From an uncultured Amylibacter sp. (lineage in GTDB: Bacteria > Pseudomonadota > Alphaproteobacteria > Rhodobacterales > Rhodobacteraceae): a stretch of 64,000 nucleotides of DNA. The stretch's first letter is position 1. Each line of letters starts with the position of its first letter. Where the stretch lies: the NCBI GenBank assembly GCA_947497475.1, contig CANMGS010000001.1, forward strand, positions 1 through 64,000, written 5' to 3'. This document shows, piece by piece, positions 54,306-62,352 of this stretch. The translations under genes and the position numbers were made by a program. The notes beneath the pieces are model-generated. The model made no database searches and was not told the origin of the DNA. It saw only the letters and a list, made by a program, of their open reading frames with translations.

Positions 54306-54668
54306 ATGTTGAATAGTATTTGCCCAATTTTCCCGAGTGCAAACTTCAAGAAGACAACAGACTTTTTTCGAAAACTCGGATTTAATGTTGCCTTTGAATA
54401 TGACGAAGAAGGGTACTTGATCCTTGTGCGAGATAAGATTGAACTGCACTTTGCGAGCAATCCTGACCATGATGCGCCGACATCTAATCATTCAGCTTTT
54501 GTACGAGTAACAGATGCAAATGACCTATCAAGACAATTCGCTCTTTCTGGTTTGCCCATCGATGGTATTCCTCGGGTTACTAAGGCGGAAGACAAACCTT
54601 GGGGCGTTTGTGAATTAGCTGTTATTGATCCTGATGGTAACTTACTTCGTATAGGGCATAACCTTTAG
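54306..54668 (+). CDS. VOC-family protein (bleomycin resistance-like)
   Basis: 120-aa glyoxalase/bleomycin-resistance fold protein. It contains one VOC unit pair: CPIFPSANFKKTTDFFRKLGFNVAFEYDEEGY and the C-terminal WGVCELAVIDPDGNLLRIGH. The end motif DPDGNLLRIG and length resemble Ble-type binding proteins that dimerise and sequester drugs. The usual glyoxalase metal ligands are not all evident. AAGGAG lies nine bases before the ATG. It stands alone and is bracketed by two copies of the dispersed repeat (54194 and 54675), which might mark it as a mobile or recently acquired cassette. Confidence 0.8.
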   Translation: MLNSICPIFPSANFKKTTDFFRKLGFNVAFEYDEEGYLILVRDKIELHFASNPDHDAPTSNHSAFVRVTDANDLSRQFALSGLPIDGIPRVTKAEDKPWGVCELAVIDPDGNLLRIGHNL

Positions 54669-54674
54669 TAGTCC

Positions 54675-54706
54675 GAGTGTCGTATTTGGGCTCATAGCGG
54701 ATACTC
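54675..54706. repeat. Dispersed inverted repeat, copy
   Basis: GAGTGTC and GATACTC arms (one mismatch) around GTATTTGGGCTCATAGCG. It lies six bases past the VOC gene stop and 13 bases before the 3' end of the cyclo-ligase gene, so it could form the shared 3' hairpin of both. Confidence 0.58.
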
Positions 54707-54718
54707 AGCCCCCACTTC

Positions 54719-55282
54719 TCAAAAAGTAAGAATACCTTTTTCAGTCACGACTGCATTCAGCTTATAATCCGTTTCTTCGCGTGGCACGATCATGACCTCT
54801 TGCTCAGAATAGGCATAGCCAATCGCTAGTACCTTCTTAATCTCGCTCAATTTCTCAAACGTACGATCATAAAACCCGCCGCCATATCCCATGCGGTACC
54901 CTTCCAAATCAAAGGCAAGCAAAGGTGTGATCACGATATCAGGCAGCAAAACCTCTGCCTGTTTCGGAATAGCTGCACCAAACATCCCTTCAACCATTTC
55001 CGTCTCGGGCGTCCATTCATGAAACTCTAACGGTTGCCCTTCGCCCAATATCACGGGGACACAAACACGGTTACCTCGTGCCACCATCTTTGTCATAGCA
55101 GATAGCGGTGAGACCTCTGTACGGATCGGCATATAGGCTGCAATCACCTGATCAGGCTCTGCCTGTTTCAAAAACGACAGCAGTTGGCCATTGGCCTCTT
55201 TATCCAGACCCATTGCATGGGCTTCTTTGCGGTTGATAAATCCTGCTTTACGGCAGGCTTGTTTCATATCTTGTATATCCAT
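54719..55282 (-). CDS. 5-formyltetrahydrofolate cyclo-ligase
   Basis: About 187 aa. ATP-dependent conversion of 5-formyl-THF to 5,10-methenyl-THF. The hallmark RMGYGGGFYDRTFEKL near residue 130 is present, with VIAAYMPIRTEVSP earlier and PDIVITPLLAFDLEGYRMG between. The start at 55282 gives the normal family length and has AGGGG close by; the frame extends 25 codons further up without family similarity. 6S RNA is often next to this gene in proteobacteria, but no 6S-like sequence was seen immediately upstream. Confidence 0.9.
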   Translation of the reverse strand: MDIQDMKQACRKAGFINRKEAHAMGLDKEANGQLLSFLKQAEPDQVIAAYMPIRTEVSPLSAMTKMVARGNRVCVPVILGEGQPLEFHEWTPETEMVEGMFGAAIPKQAEVLLPDIVITPLLAFDLEGYRMGYGGGFYDRTFEKLSEIKKVLAIGYAYSEQEVMIVPREETDYKLNAVVTEKGILTF

Positions 55283-55392
55283 ATGCCCCTTTACCTCGCT
55301 CTGTATTTTCAGGCCAGTCAAAAGTTTCCATTTGCATTTATCCGTTATGCAGATCATTTTGCTTCAACTTTTACGATTACGGAATGCATCAA

Positions 55393-55959
55393 ATGTCATC
55401 GAACCCTGAAATCACATTGCGCCTTGCAAAACGCCTGAAAGAAGAGCGCACGGCAAAAGGATTAAGTTTGGATGCGCTGGCAAAACTATCGGGTATTTCA
55501 CGGTCTATGCTGTCCCAAATCGAACGCGGTGGCTCCAGCCCTACAATTGCCAGCCTATGGAACCTGACCCGTGCATTGAATGTCGATTTCTCTGGTCTAT
55601 TGGATGATGAAAGCAATGCAAATAGTCCAATCATAGAATTCTTGCGCGCGGACCAAACACCCGAGCTGCGTCAGAACGAAGCCAAATGTGTGATCAAGAT
55701 TCTCAGCCCAACCGAAGAAGTCGGCAACACCGAAATATACGATATCGTATTCGACCGTGATGCGTGTTTGGATAGTGCCCCGCATAAAAAAGGCTGTGTC
55801 GAGCATCTGACTGTGCTCGATGGAACAATAACGGTAACCTCTGATGGGCAATCCAAAACTCTCTCTGTCGGGGATACATTGCGTTACGCTGCAGACAAAG
55901 ATCACACAATCAAAACAACAGAGGCTGCCAGAGCAATTCTTGTGGTTAAAAACGCTTAA
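55393..55959 (+). CDS. XRE-family regulator with C-terminal cupin domain
   Basis: About 188 aa. The helix-turn-helix is LAKRLKEERTAKGLSLDALAKLSGISRSMLSQIERGGSSPT, followed by SLWNLTRALNVDFSGLLDDE. The second half is a cupin sensor domain (HLTVLDGTITVTSDGQSKTLSVGDTLRYAADKDHTIK). Regulators of this type control amino acid and polyamine genes. It lies 81 bases upstream of kbl on the same strand, with a strong dyad between them, so it is the likely kbl-tdh regulator. The ATG at 55393 is preferred over 55384, where GGA is directly adjacent. Confidence 0.88.
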   Translation: MSSNPEITLRLAKRLKEERTAKGLSLDALAKLSGISRSMLSQIERGGSSPTIASLWNLTRALNVDFSGLLDDESNANSPIIEFLRADQTPELRQNEAKCVIKILSPTEEVGNTEIYDIVFDRDACLDSAPHKKGCVEHLTVLDGTITVTSDGQSKTLSVGDTLRYAADKDHTIKTTEAARAILVVKNA

Positions 55960-56000
55960 ATCCACTATTTAGGATATTATCCACTATATTGACATATCGT

Positions 56001-56032
56001 CCTGTATGTTGGAAAACATTCCAATATACAGG
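56001..56032. promoter_or_regulatory. Dyad operator in front of kbl
   Basis: 14-base arms (56001-56014 and 56019-56032), CCTGTATGTTGGAA against TTCCAATATACAGG, match at 13 of 14 positions around AACA. A TTGACA hexamer lies at 55989-55994 and the right arm runs into the kbl ribosome site AGGAG. Binding of a regulator, or folding of the RNA, would control both transcription and translation start. Confidence 0.7.
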
Positions 56033-56040
56033 AGATTCGC

Positions 56041-57240
56041 ATGAGCAGCCCATTCTTAGATCACATCTGCACAACATTAGACCAAATCAAAACCGATGGT
56101 CTTTATAAAGAAGAGCGTCTTATTACGTCTCCACAAAGCGGTCGTATCTCGGTTGAAACACCCAAAGGATCGAAAAAGGTCGTGAACCTCTGCGCTAACA
56201 ATTACCTTGGCCTTGCAGACAATGAACAACTCAGCAAAGCCGCACAATCGTCCATAGAAACACACGGCTACGGCATGGCTTCTGTCCGTTTCATATGCGG
56301 CACACAAGACTTACACCGCACATTGGAGCAAGACCTTGCCAAATTCCTAAACAAAGACGACGCCATCCTGTTCGCCGCCTGCTTCGATGCAAACGGCGGT
56401 TTGTTCGAACCCCTACTGGGGCCAGAGGATGCCATTATATCTGATAGCCTAAACCACGCTTCCATCATCGATGGCATTCGTTTGTGCAAAGCCAAACGGT
56501 ACCGCTACGCCAATTCCGATATGGCTGATCTAGAGGCACAACTGAAAGCCGCCAAGTCAGACGGCGCACGTTTCATCATGATTGCCACCGACGGTGTATT
56601 TTCCATGGATGGCTATCTGGCAAACCTGCCAGCCATCACCGCACTAGCCGAAAAATACGGTGCGATTGTTATGGTCGATGATTGTCATTCCACAGGTTTC
56701 ATGGGGCCAAAAGGCGCTGGAACCCCTGCCCACTTCAACGTTGATGTCGATATTATAACAGGCACACTTGGCAAAGCCTTGGGCGGCGCTTTGGGTGGTT
56801 ATATCGCTGGCCCGCAACCTGTTATTGATTTGTTACGCCAGCGTGCACGTCCATATCTGTTCTCAAACTCCCTGCCTCCCATGGTCGTGGCTGCAGGTAT
56901 AGAGGCCCTAAAGATCGTGCAAAACAGCGATGACTTACGCGACAAACTCTTTGAAAACGCCGCCTACTGGCGCAAAAGCTTAACCGAACTCGGTTTCGAC
57001 CTTTTAGAAGGCGAACATCCCATCATCCCTGTTATGCTAGGTGACGCGCATCTAGCCCAAGCCATGGCGAAAAACCTGTATGAAAACGGTGTTTATGTCA
57101 GTGGTTTCTTCTTCCCTGTTGTTCCCAAAGGCAAAGCTCGCATTCGCACACAAATGAGCAGCGCATTAACCCGTGCAGATTTGGATTACGCATTGGCAGC
57201 CTTCAAAGAGGCTGGCCAAAAGATTGGGGCACTCAAATGA
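56041..57240 (+). CDS. kbl: Glycine C-acetyltransferase (2-amino-3-ketobutyrate CoA ligase)
   Basis: 399-aa PLP enzyme of the alpha-oxoamine synthase family. It splits 2-amino-3-oxobutyrate with CoA into glycine and acetyl-CoA. Family blocks are [72 protein letters not shown] and the PLP-lysine in [17 protein letters not shown] near residue 243. AGGAG lies six bases before the ATG. The four-base overlap with tdh and the pathway order mark this as threonine breakdown to glycine. Confidence 0.96.
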   Translation: MSSPFLDHICTTLDQIKTDGLYKEERLITSPQSGRISVETPKGSKKVVNLCANNYLGLADNEQLSKAAQSSIETHGYGMASVRFICGTQDLHRTLEQDLAKFLNKDDAILFAACFDANGGLFEPLLGPEDAIISDSLNHASIIDGIRLCKAKRYRYANSDMADLEAQLKAAKSDGARFIMIATDGVFSMDGYLANLPAITALAEKYGAIVMVDDCHSTGFMGPKGAGTPAHFNVDVDIITGTLGKALGGALGGYIAGPQPVIDLLRQRARPYLFSNSLPPMVVAAGIEALKIVQNSDDLRDKLFENAAYWRKSLTELGFDLLEGEHPIIPVMLGDAHLAQAMAKNLYENGVYVSGFFFPVVPKGKARIRTQMSSALTRADLDYALAAFKEAGQKIGALK

Positions 57241-58289
57241 TCAATGAAATGAAAACCCTTGTGAAATCCAAGCCCGAAGTGGGTTTATGGATGGAGCACA
57301 GACCTGTCCCAGAAATAGGCCCTGATGATGTGCTAATCCGCATCAATAAAACAGGTATTTGTGGCACAGACATACACATCTGGAATTGGGATGAGTGGGC
57401 ACAAAAAACTGTTCCCCTATCCCTTGTAACAGGTCACGAATTCGCAGGTGAAATCGTGGAACTTGGCAAGAACGTTACAGACCTGAAATTGGGTCAACGT
57501 TGTTCTGGCGAAGGTCACCTGATTGGCAAAAACAGCCGCCAATCGCGCGCAGGTAAATTTCATCTTGATCCTGAAACACGCGGCATCGGCGTGAATGAAC
57601 AAGGTGCCTTTGCCGAATACCTGCGCCTACCTGCCTTCAACGTGGTTCCCCTGCCTGATGAGATCAGCGATGGTATCGGCGCCATCCTTGATCCACTGGG
57701 GAACGCGGTTCATACAGCCCTGTCCTATGATCTGGTCGGCGAAGATGTGTTGATCACAGGTGCTGGCCCCATCGGTATCATGGCCGCAGCTGTCGCTCGC
57801 CATGCAGGGGCGCGAAATGTGGTGATCACAGACATCAACCCTGATCGCCTTGCTTTAGCTGAAAAAGTCGCAGATGTCGTACCCGTCAATGTCGCCACCC
57901 AAGATTTAAACGACATCATTCACCAGCTAAAAATGACCCAAGGCTTCGATGTTGGGTTAGAAATGTCAGGCAACCAACAAGCCTTAGATCAAATGGTCGA
58001 AGCCATGGTCATGGGCGGCCGCATTGCACTGTTGGGCATTCCACCGGGCAAATCCCCTGTGGATTGGTCTCGCATCGTGTTCAAAGCCATCACCATCAAA
58101 GGGGTTTATGGCCGCGAGATATTCGAAACGTGGTATAAAATGATCGCCATGCTGCAAAACGGTTTGGATGTCAGCCGAGTGATAACCCACCGTTTCAATG
58201 TGGATGATTTCCAAGAAGGGTTTGCCACTATGAAAAGCGGCCTAAGTGGCAAAGTCGTTCTGGATTGGAAAGCGGCGGGCCCACATTAG
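57237..58289 (+). CDS. tdh: L-threonine 3-dehydrogenase
   Basis: 350-aa zinc-dependent alcohol dehydrogenase that oxidises threonine to 2-amino-3-oxobutyrate, the substrate of Kbl. Catalytic-domain signatures are [18 protein letters not shown] and [11 protein letters not shown]. The NAD fold has [41 protein letters not shown] near the end is typical of Tdh. Where many Tdh proteins carry four structural-zinc cysteines near residue 90, this one reads [22 protein letters not shown], with most of them lost, as in some proteobacterial Tdh. GGGG precedes the ATG, which overlaps the kbl stop. Confidence 0.96.
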   Translation: MINEMKTLVKSKPEVGLWMEHRPVPEIGPDDVLIRINKTGICGTDIHIWNWDEWAQKTVPLSLVTGHEFAGEIVELGKNVTDLKLGQRCSGEGHLIGKNSRQSRAGKFHLDPETRGIGVNEQGAFAEYLRLPAFNVVPLPDEISDGIGAILDPLGNAVHTALSYDLVGEDVLITGAGPIGIMAAAVARHAGARNVVITDINPDRLALAEKVADVVPVNVATQDLNDIIHQLKMTQGFDVGLEMSGNQQALDQMVEAMVMGGRIALLGIPPGKSPVDWSRIVFKAITIKGVYGREIFETWYKMIAMLQNGLDVSRVITHRFNVDDFQEGFATMKSGLSGKVVLDWKAAGPH

Positions 58290-58319
58290 ATTTGCATCAA
58301 CGCAACCGTGTAGGTGTAT

Positions 58320-58490
58320 GAATTCCTGAGAGCCTAGTTGAACTAGGTGGGCGCCAGGTAAAAAGGCCACGACCAAAACAGAGCCAGCTCCCGTCAGAAA
58401 GATTATCGGCCACTGGAATAAAACCTATAGCACGAGAAGGGCAGAACCCGCCAACACTCAAGATAGGGTTCCCATGCCCTAATAGCAAGG
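58320..58490 (-). ncRNA. Candidate structured non-coding RNA, class unassigned (6S-like size)
   Basis: About 170 bases between tdh and the glycosyltransferase with dense pairing and no plausible gene. On the minus strand a 5' hairpin pairs GGGCA...GAACCC with GGGTTC-TGCCC. The middle contains CCAGTGGCC and GGGAGCTGGCTCTG. A 3' hairpin pairs CCTG...CCTAGTT with AACTAGG...CAGG. A TAATAT hexamer near 58497 could be a -10 box for this strand. Size and the CCCACCTA...TAGGCTCTCAGG end remind me of alphaproteobacterial 6S RNA, but a 5'-3' closing stem is not evident. The strand is uncertain because hairpins read both ways. Confidence 0.35.
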
Positions 58491-58570
58491 CACGACATAT
58501 ATTAGAGTTTGAATTAAGTGAGTTTTAAAGTTTAGCCATCATTTTGGGTCCAAAGACCATGAAGGCATAC

Positions 58571-60274
58571 ATGACAATTAATCCAAAATTCTTAGGTGCA
58601 GCCCTTGCGCAAAACCCTGAACACAGCATTGACGCAGTCATCATTGGGCGTTTCCCGCCCATTGAACAGGCCCAAAGTATCGAAGCAACGCGTTTAGCCT
58701 TTTCATATCTATCGGCAAGTATACCCTTTAAAACCATAACAGGTGCAGGTGCAGCACAAGCTCAGATTAAACTATCACTAAAATCACGTGCAAAATACAA
58801 AACAGCACACCAGACAGTAATAGACGTTGTAAGCACGGCTCCACATACAACAGTTTTCTGCGATATGTTTGTACGCCCAAAATTTCAGTCAAAATCAATA
58901 CGGCATAAAGCATTAGAATACATCCGCCTGATGCGATTATTTTGGGCCATCTTAAAGCATGCAAAAGACGTATCTGTCGTTTCAACAAATGCAAAAGACA
59001 AAGTCGTAAAAGGCATTGTGAAACTGGCGCAAAAACAGCGACCGACCCATATCAAAATGCTCAAAACAGCTGGGGCAGCGGAAAAAATTGCAAGGTCACA
59101 AAAACATCCAAAGCTTTTGCCCTTTGAAATAGAGCGTGCGATCAAACTGCTAAACAGTCATAGTATAGAAAACAAAATTCATTCTCTTTCCATTGCACCT
59201 GCATCTAGATCGAACCTATCGATTTATGGATTGCCAAACAGTGCGACGGGCCTTGGACAAAATGCACGTATGAGTGCCAAATGTTTTGAACATCTTGGCA
59301 TCTCTCCCTGTATGGTAGATGTTGATGCGCAAAAATGGCATCAAAATCAAAACACGCAACATAAACTTATACAGAAACTGGATTTGCATCATTTGAATGC
59401 TGATCGCATTCAAATACAAAATCCAAAGGCCTATAATATTGGTTTTCTTCTTTGGGAATTGGACACACTTCCCAAAGAACATCTTTTGGGGCTCAAAAGT
59501 TTAGATGAAATATGGACGCCCTCAACCTTCCTATCAGAGCTGTATCGCAAACAAACCAATCTCCCTGTGATAAATATAAAAAAAGGAATTGAGTGGCTTC
59601 GCCAGATAACCCCGAAACCAAACCCAAACAACTTCACAGTCTTAAATGCATTTGATTTTCACTCCTCTATTGAGCGCAAAAATCCTTTGGCAACGGCACA
59701 GGCTTTTCAAATTGCCTTTCCAAAAAAAACTTTTCCTGAATGCCGCTTGATATTTAAAACCACGCCCACGCAAAAAGATCACTGGGGCGATCCAAACAAT
59801 CAAATATCTAAATTACGTAAAATTGCATTTTGGGATAAACGGATTTCGATCATCGAAAACTTATATAATCTACCGAAATTCCACCAACTCATCGCAGATA
59901 CCGATGTTGTGGTTTCATCTCACCGCGCAGAAGGTTTTGGATATATCCCTGCCTATGCGCTGGCTTATGCCCGCCCATTAATTACAACAGATTATGGTGG
60001 TGTAACTGATTTCTGCACACCGCAAACAGCTACGCTGATCCCAGCCCAACGCATATCTGTTCCACAGGCACACACAATCCTTGCAACAGAAGGGGCAAAA
60101 TGGGCTGATGTATCACCAGATGTTTTAGCACAGAAAATGCGTTGGGTTTATAACAACAAAACAACTGCTGCTGAAAAAGCAGTTCGTGGCCAAAAGCTAA
60201 TACAAACAGACTATACAATAGCTGCGCAGGCCAAACGTTATCATAACCGTTTGGCTAAACTGGGGTTATTGTAA
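58571..60274 (+). CDS. Glycosyltransferase (GT4-like C-terminal domain)
   Basis: About 567 aa. The first 210 residues are basic, helical and not recognised. From about residue 215 it reads like a GT-B glycosyltransferase: LSIYGLPNSATGLGQNARMSA (N-terminal Gly loop), GFLLWELDTLPKEHL, DEIWTPSTFLSELYRKQT, VLNAFDFHSSIERKNPLA and the donor-site VVSSHRAEGFGYIPAYALAYARPLITTDYGGVTDFC with the catalytic Glu pattern. The acceptor is unknown; a surface polysaccharide is likely. AAGG lies five bases before the ATG at 58571; 58559 is the alternative. No polysaccharide cluster surrounds it. Confidence 0.8.
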   Translation: MTINPKFLGAALAQNPEHSIDAVIIGRFPPIEQAQSIEATRLAFSYLSASIPFKTITGAGAAQAQIKLSLKSRAKYKTAHQTVIDVVSTAPHTTVFCDMFVRPKFQSKSIRHKALEYIRLMRLFWAILKHAKDVSVVSTNAKDKVVKGIVKLAQKQRPTHIKMLKTAGAAEKIARSQKHPKLLPFEIERAIKLLNSHSIENKIHSLSIAPASRSNLSIYGLPNSATGLGQNARMSAKCFEHLGISPCMVDVDAQKWHQNQNTQHKLIQKLDLHHLNADRIQIQNPKAYNIGFLLWELDTLPKEHLLGLKSLDEIWTPSTFLSELYRKQTNLPVINIKKGIEWLRQITPKPNPNNFTVLNAFDFHSSIERKNPLATAQAFQIAFPKKTFPECRLIFKTTPTQKDHWGDPNNQISKLRKIAFWDKRISIIENLYNLPKFHQLIADTDVVVSSHRAEGFGYIPAYALAYARPLITTDYGGVTDFCTPQTATLIPAQRISVPQAHTILATEGAKWADVSPDVLAQKMRWVYNNKTTAAEKAVRGQKLIQTDYTIAAQAKRYHNRLAKLGLL

Positions 60275-60283
60275 TAAACGTTT

Positions 60284-60469
60284 TTACTTAACGGCGCGCG
60301 CACGTGCAGCAGCAGCGCGAATCTCTTCTGCAATCTCATCCGCTTCGTCTGGGTCAAAATCCAATGGAATTTCCATTTGTCCTGCATCAATAAACAACCG
60401 CACCATACCAGATGATGTTGGCCCAATTTGTAGATTTGCTTCAATTTCTTGTTCTGAATTGATACCCAT
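60284..60469 (-). CDS. Small DUF6324-like protein
   Basis: 61-aa acidic protein. The compact conserved sequence (MGINSEQEIEANLQIGPT, LFIDAGQMEIPLDFDPDEADE) matches what I recall of DUF6324, a small Rhodobacterales family of unknown function. The tail is Ala/Arg-rich (EEIRAAAARARAVK). AGGAG lies seven bases before the ATG at 60469; the frame extends 11 codons upstream without good reason to use it. It ends nine bases from the 3' end of the convergent glycosyltransferase gene. Confidence 0.72.
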   Translation of the reverse strand: MGINSEQEIEANLQIGPTSSGMVRLFIDAGQMEIPLDFDPDEADEIAEEIRAAAARARAVK

Positions 60470-60573
60470 GATACTCTCCTCGAAGAAATTTACGGCTAAC
60501 AAGACTATTCGTGAATTTCAAGGCCACTCTTCTCTTGCATTCATTTAAATTGAAGAGTAAATCCCACCGCAGT

Positions 60574-60650
60574 GCCGGCGTAGCTCAGTAGGTTAGAGCG
60601 CTTGATTGTGGATCAAGAGGCCCCCCGTTCGAGCCGGGGCGCTGGTACCA
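60574..60650 (+). tRNA. tRNA-His (GTG)
   Basis: 77 bases with encoded CCA. The anticodon arm CTTGA-TTGTGGA-TCAAG gives GTG. The D arm is GCTCAGTAGGTTAGAGC and the T arm CCCCG-TTCGAGC-CGGGG. The acceptor GCCGGCG pairs with CGCTGGT using two G-T pairs, and the discriminator is A. No extra 5' G (G-1) opposite a C73 is encoded, which is the unusual tRNA-His type known from a branch of alphaproteobacteria. T5 follows the CCA. Confidence 0.93.
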
Positions 60651-60703
60651 TTTTTCCAATAAGTCTTAATATTGAACCTTTCTTGGGTAAAATGACGTAT
60701 GCC

Positions 60704-61714
60704 TCAAACAAAACAATAACGCCCACGGCCCGCCCTCTTTGACTTATAAAGCGCCTCATCGGCATCTTCTATGAGGGTATCCACAGATATCACAGCATCA
60801 TTTTTTGCCTGAACAATGCCGATACTTGCACCAACGTTACATCGATGTTCTTCCCAAAAAATCGGACGTTCTATTTTTGCTATAATCCGTGCAGCAATTG
60901 CCGCGATATCATCGACATTATTCATATCTTCCAAAACCAAAACAAATTCATCCCCGCCTGTTCGCACGACAATATCACTGGGACGCGTTTCATTTAAAAG
61001 TATCTCGGCAACATCTATCAATACTTTATCGCCAGCGGCATGACCCAATGTGTCATTCACCGCCTTGAAGTGATCCAAATCTATTAACAACAAAGCAAAA
61101 GAGCTTTCCTTGCGACGCCTGCACAAACGTTTCACATACCGCTTTAATGCGCGTCTATTTGATAATCCTGTCAGCGGATCGGAATACGCTTTCTCTTCTG
61201 CTTCTTGTCTTTGCCCATTCAGGCGCCTGTTCAGACTTTTTGATTCTTCCAACAATGCAGATTGCATCTCAATAATATAAAGCATCTCTACAGATGGATC
61301 TGCAGGCGAAAAATCGTTGCTGTTCAACTGCCATCTTGAAACAGCTTTTTTCAACGATGTCCCAAACGCAAAATTTATCAATACGCCTGGCTGGTTAACT
61401 GTGGGAACAATCACAGCTTTCAGTTCAAGTGGTTCCCCGATTTTAAGTTGAGTTGTTAAAGGGCTGCCAAAATGATCTGCTAAATCAGTGTAATCTGATA
61501 TGTCACGTGGATATAAAAAATCCATGTATTGAAAAAGACTTTCCCCAATCAACCCGGAGCTTTTTTCAAAAAGCTTCGCAAAAGTTGGGCCAACATGCAG
61601 AATATTTCCATCATCCCCCAGACGCACATGCAATGGCAGCAATATATTCAATGTGTCTGTGTCAGAAACGCCATTATTAAAATCACGCACAGGAAATGGA
61701 AGTGCCCCACCCAT
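60704..61714 (-). CDS. HNOBA-GGDEF diguanylate cyclase
   Basis: 336 aa. Residues 1-130 resemble the HNOBA (H-NOX-associated, PAS-like) domain: LLPLHVRLGDDGNILHVGPTFAKLF, LIGESLFQYMDF. A coiled linker (ALLEESKSLNRRLNGQRQEAEEKAY) leads into a GGDEF domain: DPLTGLSNRRALKRYV, LLLIDLDHFKAVNDTLGHAAGDKVL and the active-site loop RTGGDEFVLVLED. The GGDEF motif is intact, so cyclic-di-GMP synthesis is expected. No obvious RxxD inhibitory site precedes the active loop. Its ATG overlaps the stop of the H-NOX-like gene (TAATG), so the two proteins form a sensor-output pair. Confidence 0.9.
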   Translation of the reverse strand: MGGALPFPVRDFNNGVSDTDTLNILLPLHVRLGDDGNILHVGPTFAKLFEKSSGLIGESLFQYMDFLYPRDISDYTDLADHFGSPLTTQLKIGEPLELKAVIVPTVNQPGVLINFAFGTSLKKAVSRWQLNSNDFSPADPSVEMLYIIEMQSALLEESKSLNRRLNGQRQEAEEKAYSDPLTGLSNRRALKRYVKRLCRRRKESSFALLLIDLDHFKAVNDTLGHAAGDKVLIDVAEILLNETRPSDIVVRTGGDEFVLVLEDMNNVDDIAAIAARIIAKIERPIFWEEHRCNVGASIGIVQAKNDAVISVDTLIEDADEALYKSKRAGRGRYCFV

Positions 61715-62304
61715 TAATGTTTCACCAATTCAAGAAACGATGCAGACGACCAATTATCTTGTAGAATATCAATCTCAAAACAATCTTCATCCATATGTTT
61801 TAATGACTTATGGCAATGTTTGATTGAAACCAATGCGCCGTAATCATCAGCCAAAGCACGCAATAATCCTAATAATGCGGCGCCATATCCGCGCTTTTCA
61901 AACCTTGTCAGTAAGGTAAACTTATTAGGAGAATTTTTAACCAATTCCATTTTGGGTAAATCTAATTCTGGCACTGCCATTTTTGCACGGTCATATACAA
62001 AATTTAGGGAATGTAAGAATTCAACATAATTACTTCCTCCCAACTTCAATAAGCGCCGCACAGCACTTAATGCTTCTTCGGACACCACATAAGTACCAAA
62101 GTCTTCTAATATTTCATTCCGAGAGCGGCTAATCAGGATACTAAAACTTGTTAATAGATCTTCTGTAGTGGCATCATCATAGGTCAGCATCGTTTCAAAA
62201 TTATTGAACGATAAATTTGCCTGTTCACAGGTTTCCTCCCAAACATCCAGCCCGTGAATGTCGCGAATATAACATTGCAAACCTCGATTGATCATTCCAT
62301 GCAC
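61714..62304 (-). CDS. H-NOX-like (haem NO-binding domain) protein lacking the proximal His
   Basis: About 196 aa of H-NOX/HNOB form: HGMINRGLQCYIRDIHG start, FETMLTYDDATTEDLL, LEDFGTYVV, LLKLGGSNYVEFLHSLNFV and a C-terminal LGLLRALADDYGALVSI. Aligned by eye with Shewanella H-NOX, the haem-ligating His falls on Tyr in LNFVYDRAK, and the YxSxR haem-propionate motif reads TRFEKR. Haem binding of the usual kind is therefore unlikely. The start is GTG at 62304 with a perfect AGGAGG seven bases upstream, which gives the family N-terminus. It precedes and is coupled to the HNOBA-GGDEF gene. Confidence 0.82.
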   Translation of the reverse strand: MHGMINRGLQCYIRDIHGLDVWEETCEQANLSFNNFETMLTYDDATTEDLLTSFSILISRSRNEILEDFGTYVVSEEALSAVRRLLKLGGSNYVEFLHSLNFVYDRAKMAVPELDLPKMELVKNSPNKFTLLTRFEKRGYGAALLGLLRALADDYGALVSIKHCHKSLKHMDEDCFEIDILQDNWSSASFLELVKH

Positions 62305-62352
62305 GCGCGGCCCTCCTACGCATGACATTACAGATCAATTATTAACAACTTC

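Noticed and set aside
58540-58566. TTTTGGGTCCAAAG near the glycosyltransferase start as another repeat copy
   Set aside because: Only the inner palindrome is similar; arms and the GCTCATAGCG block are missing.
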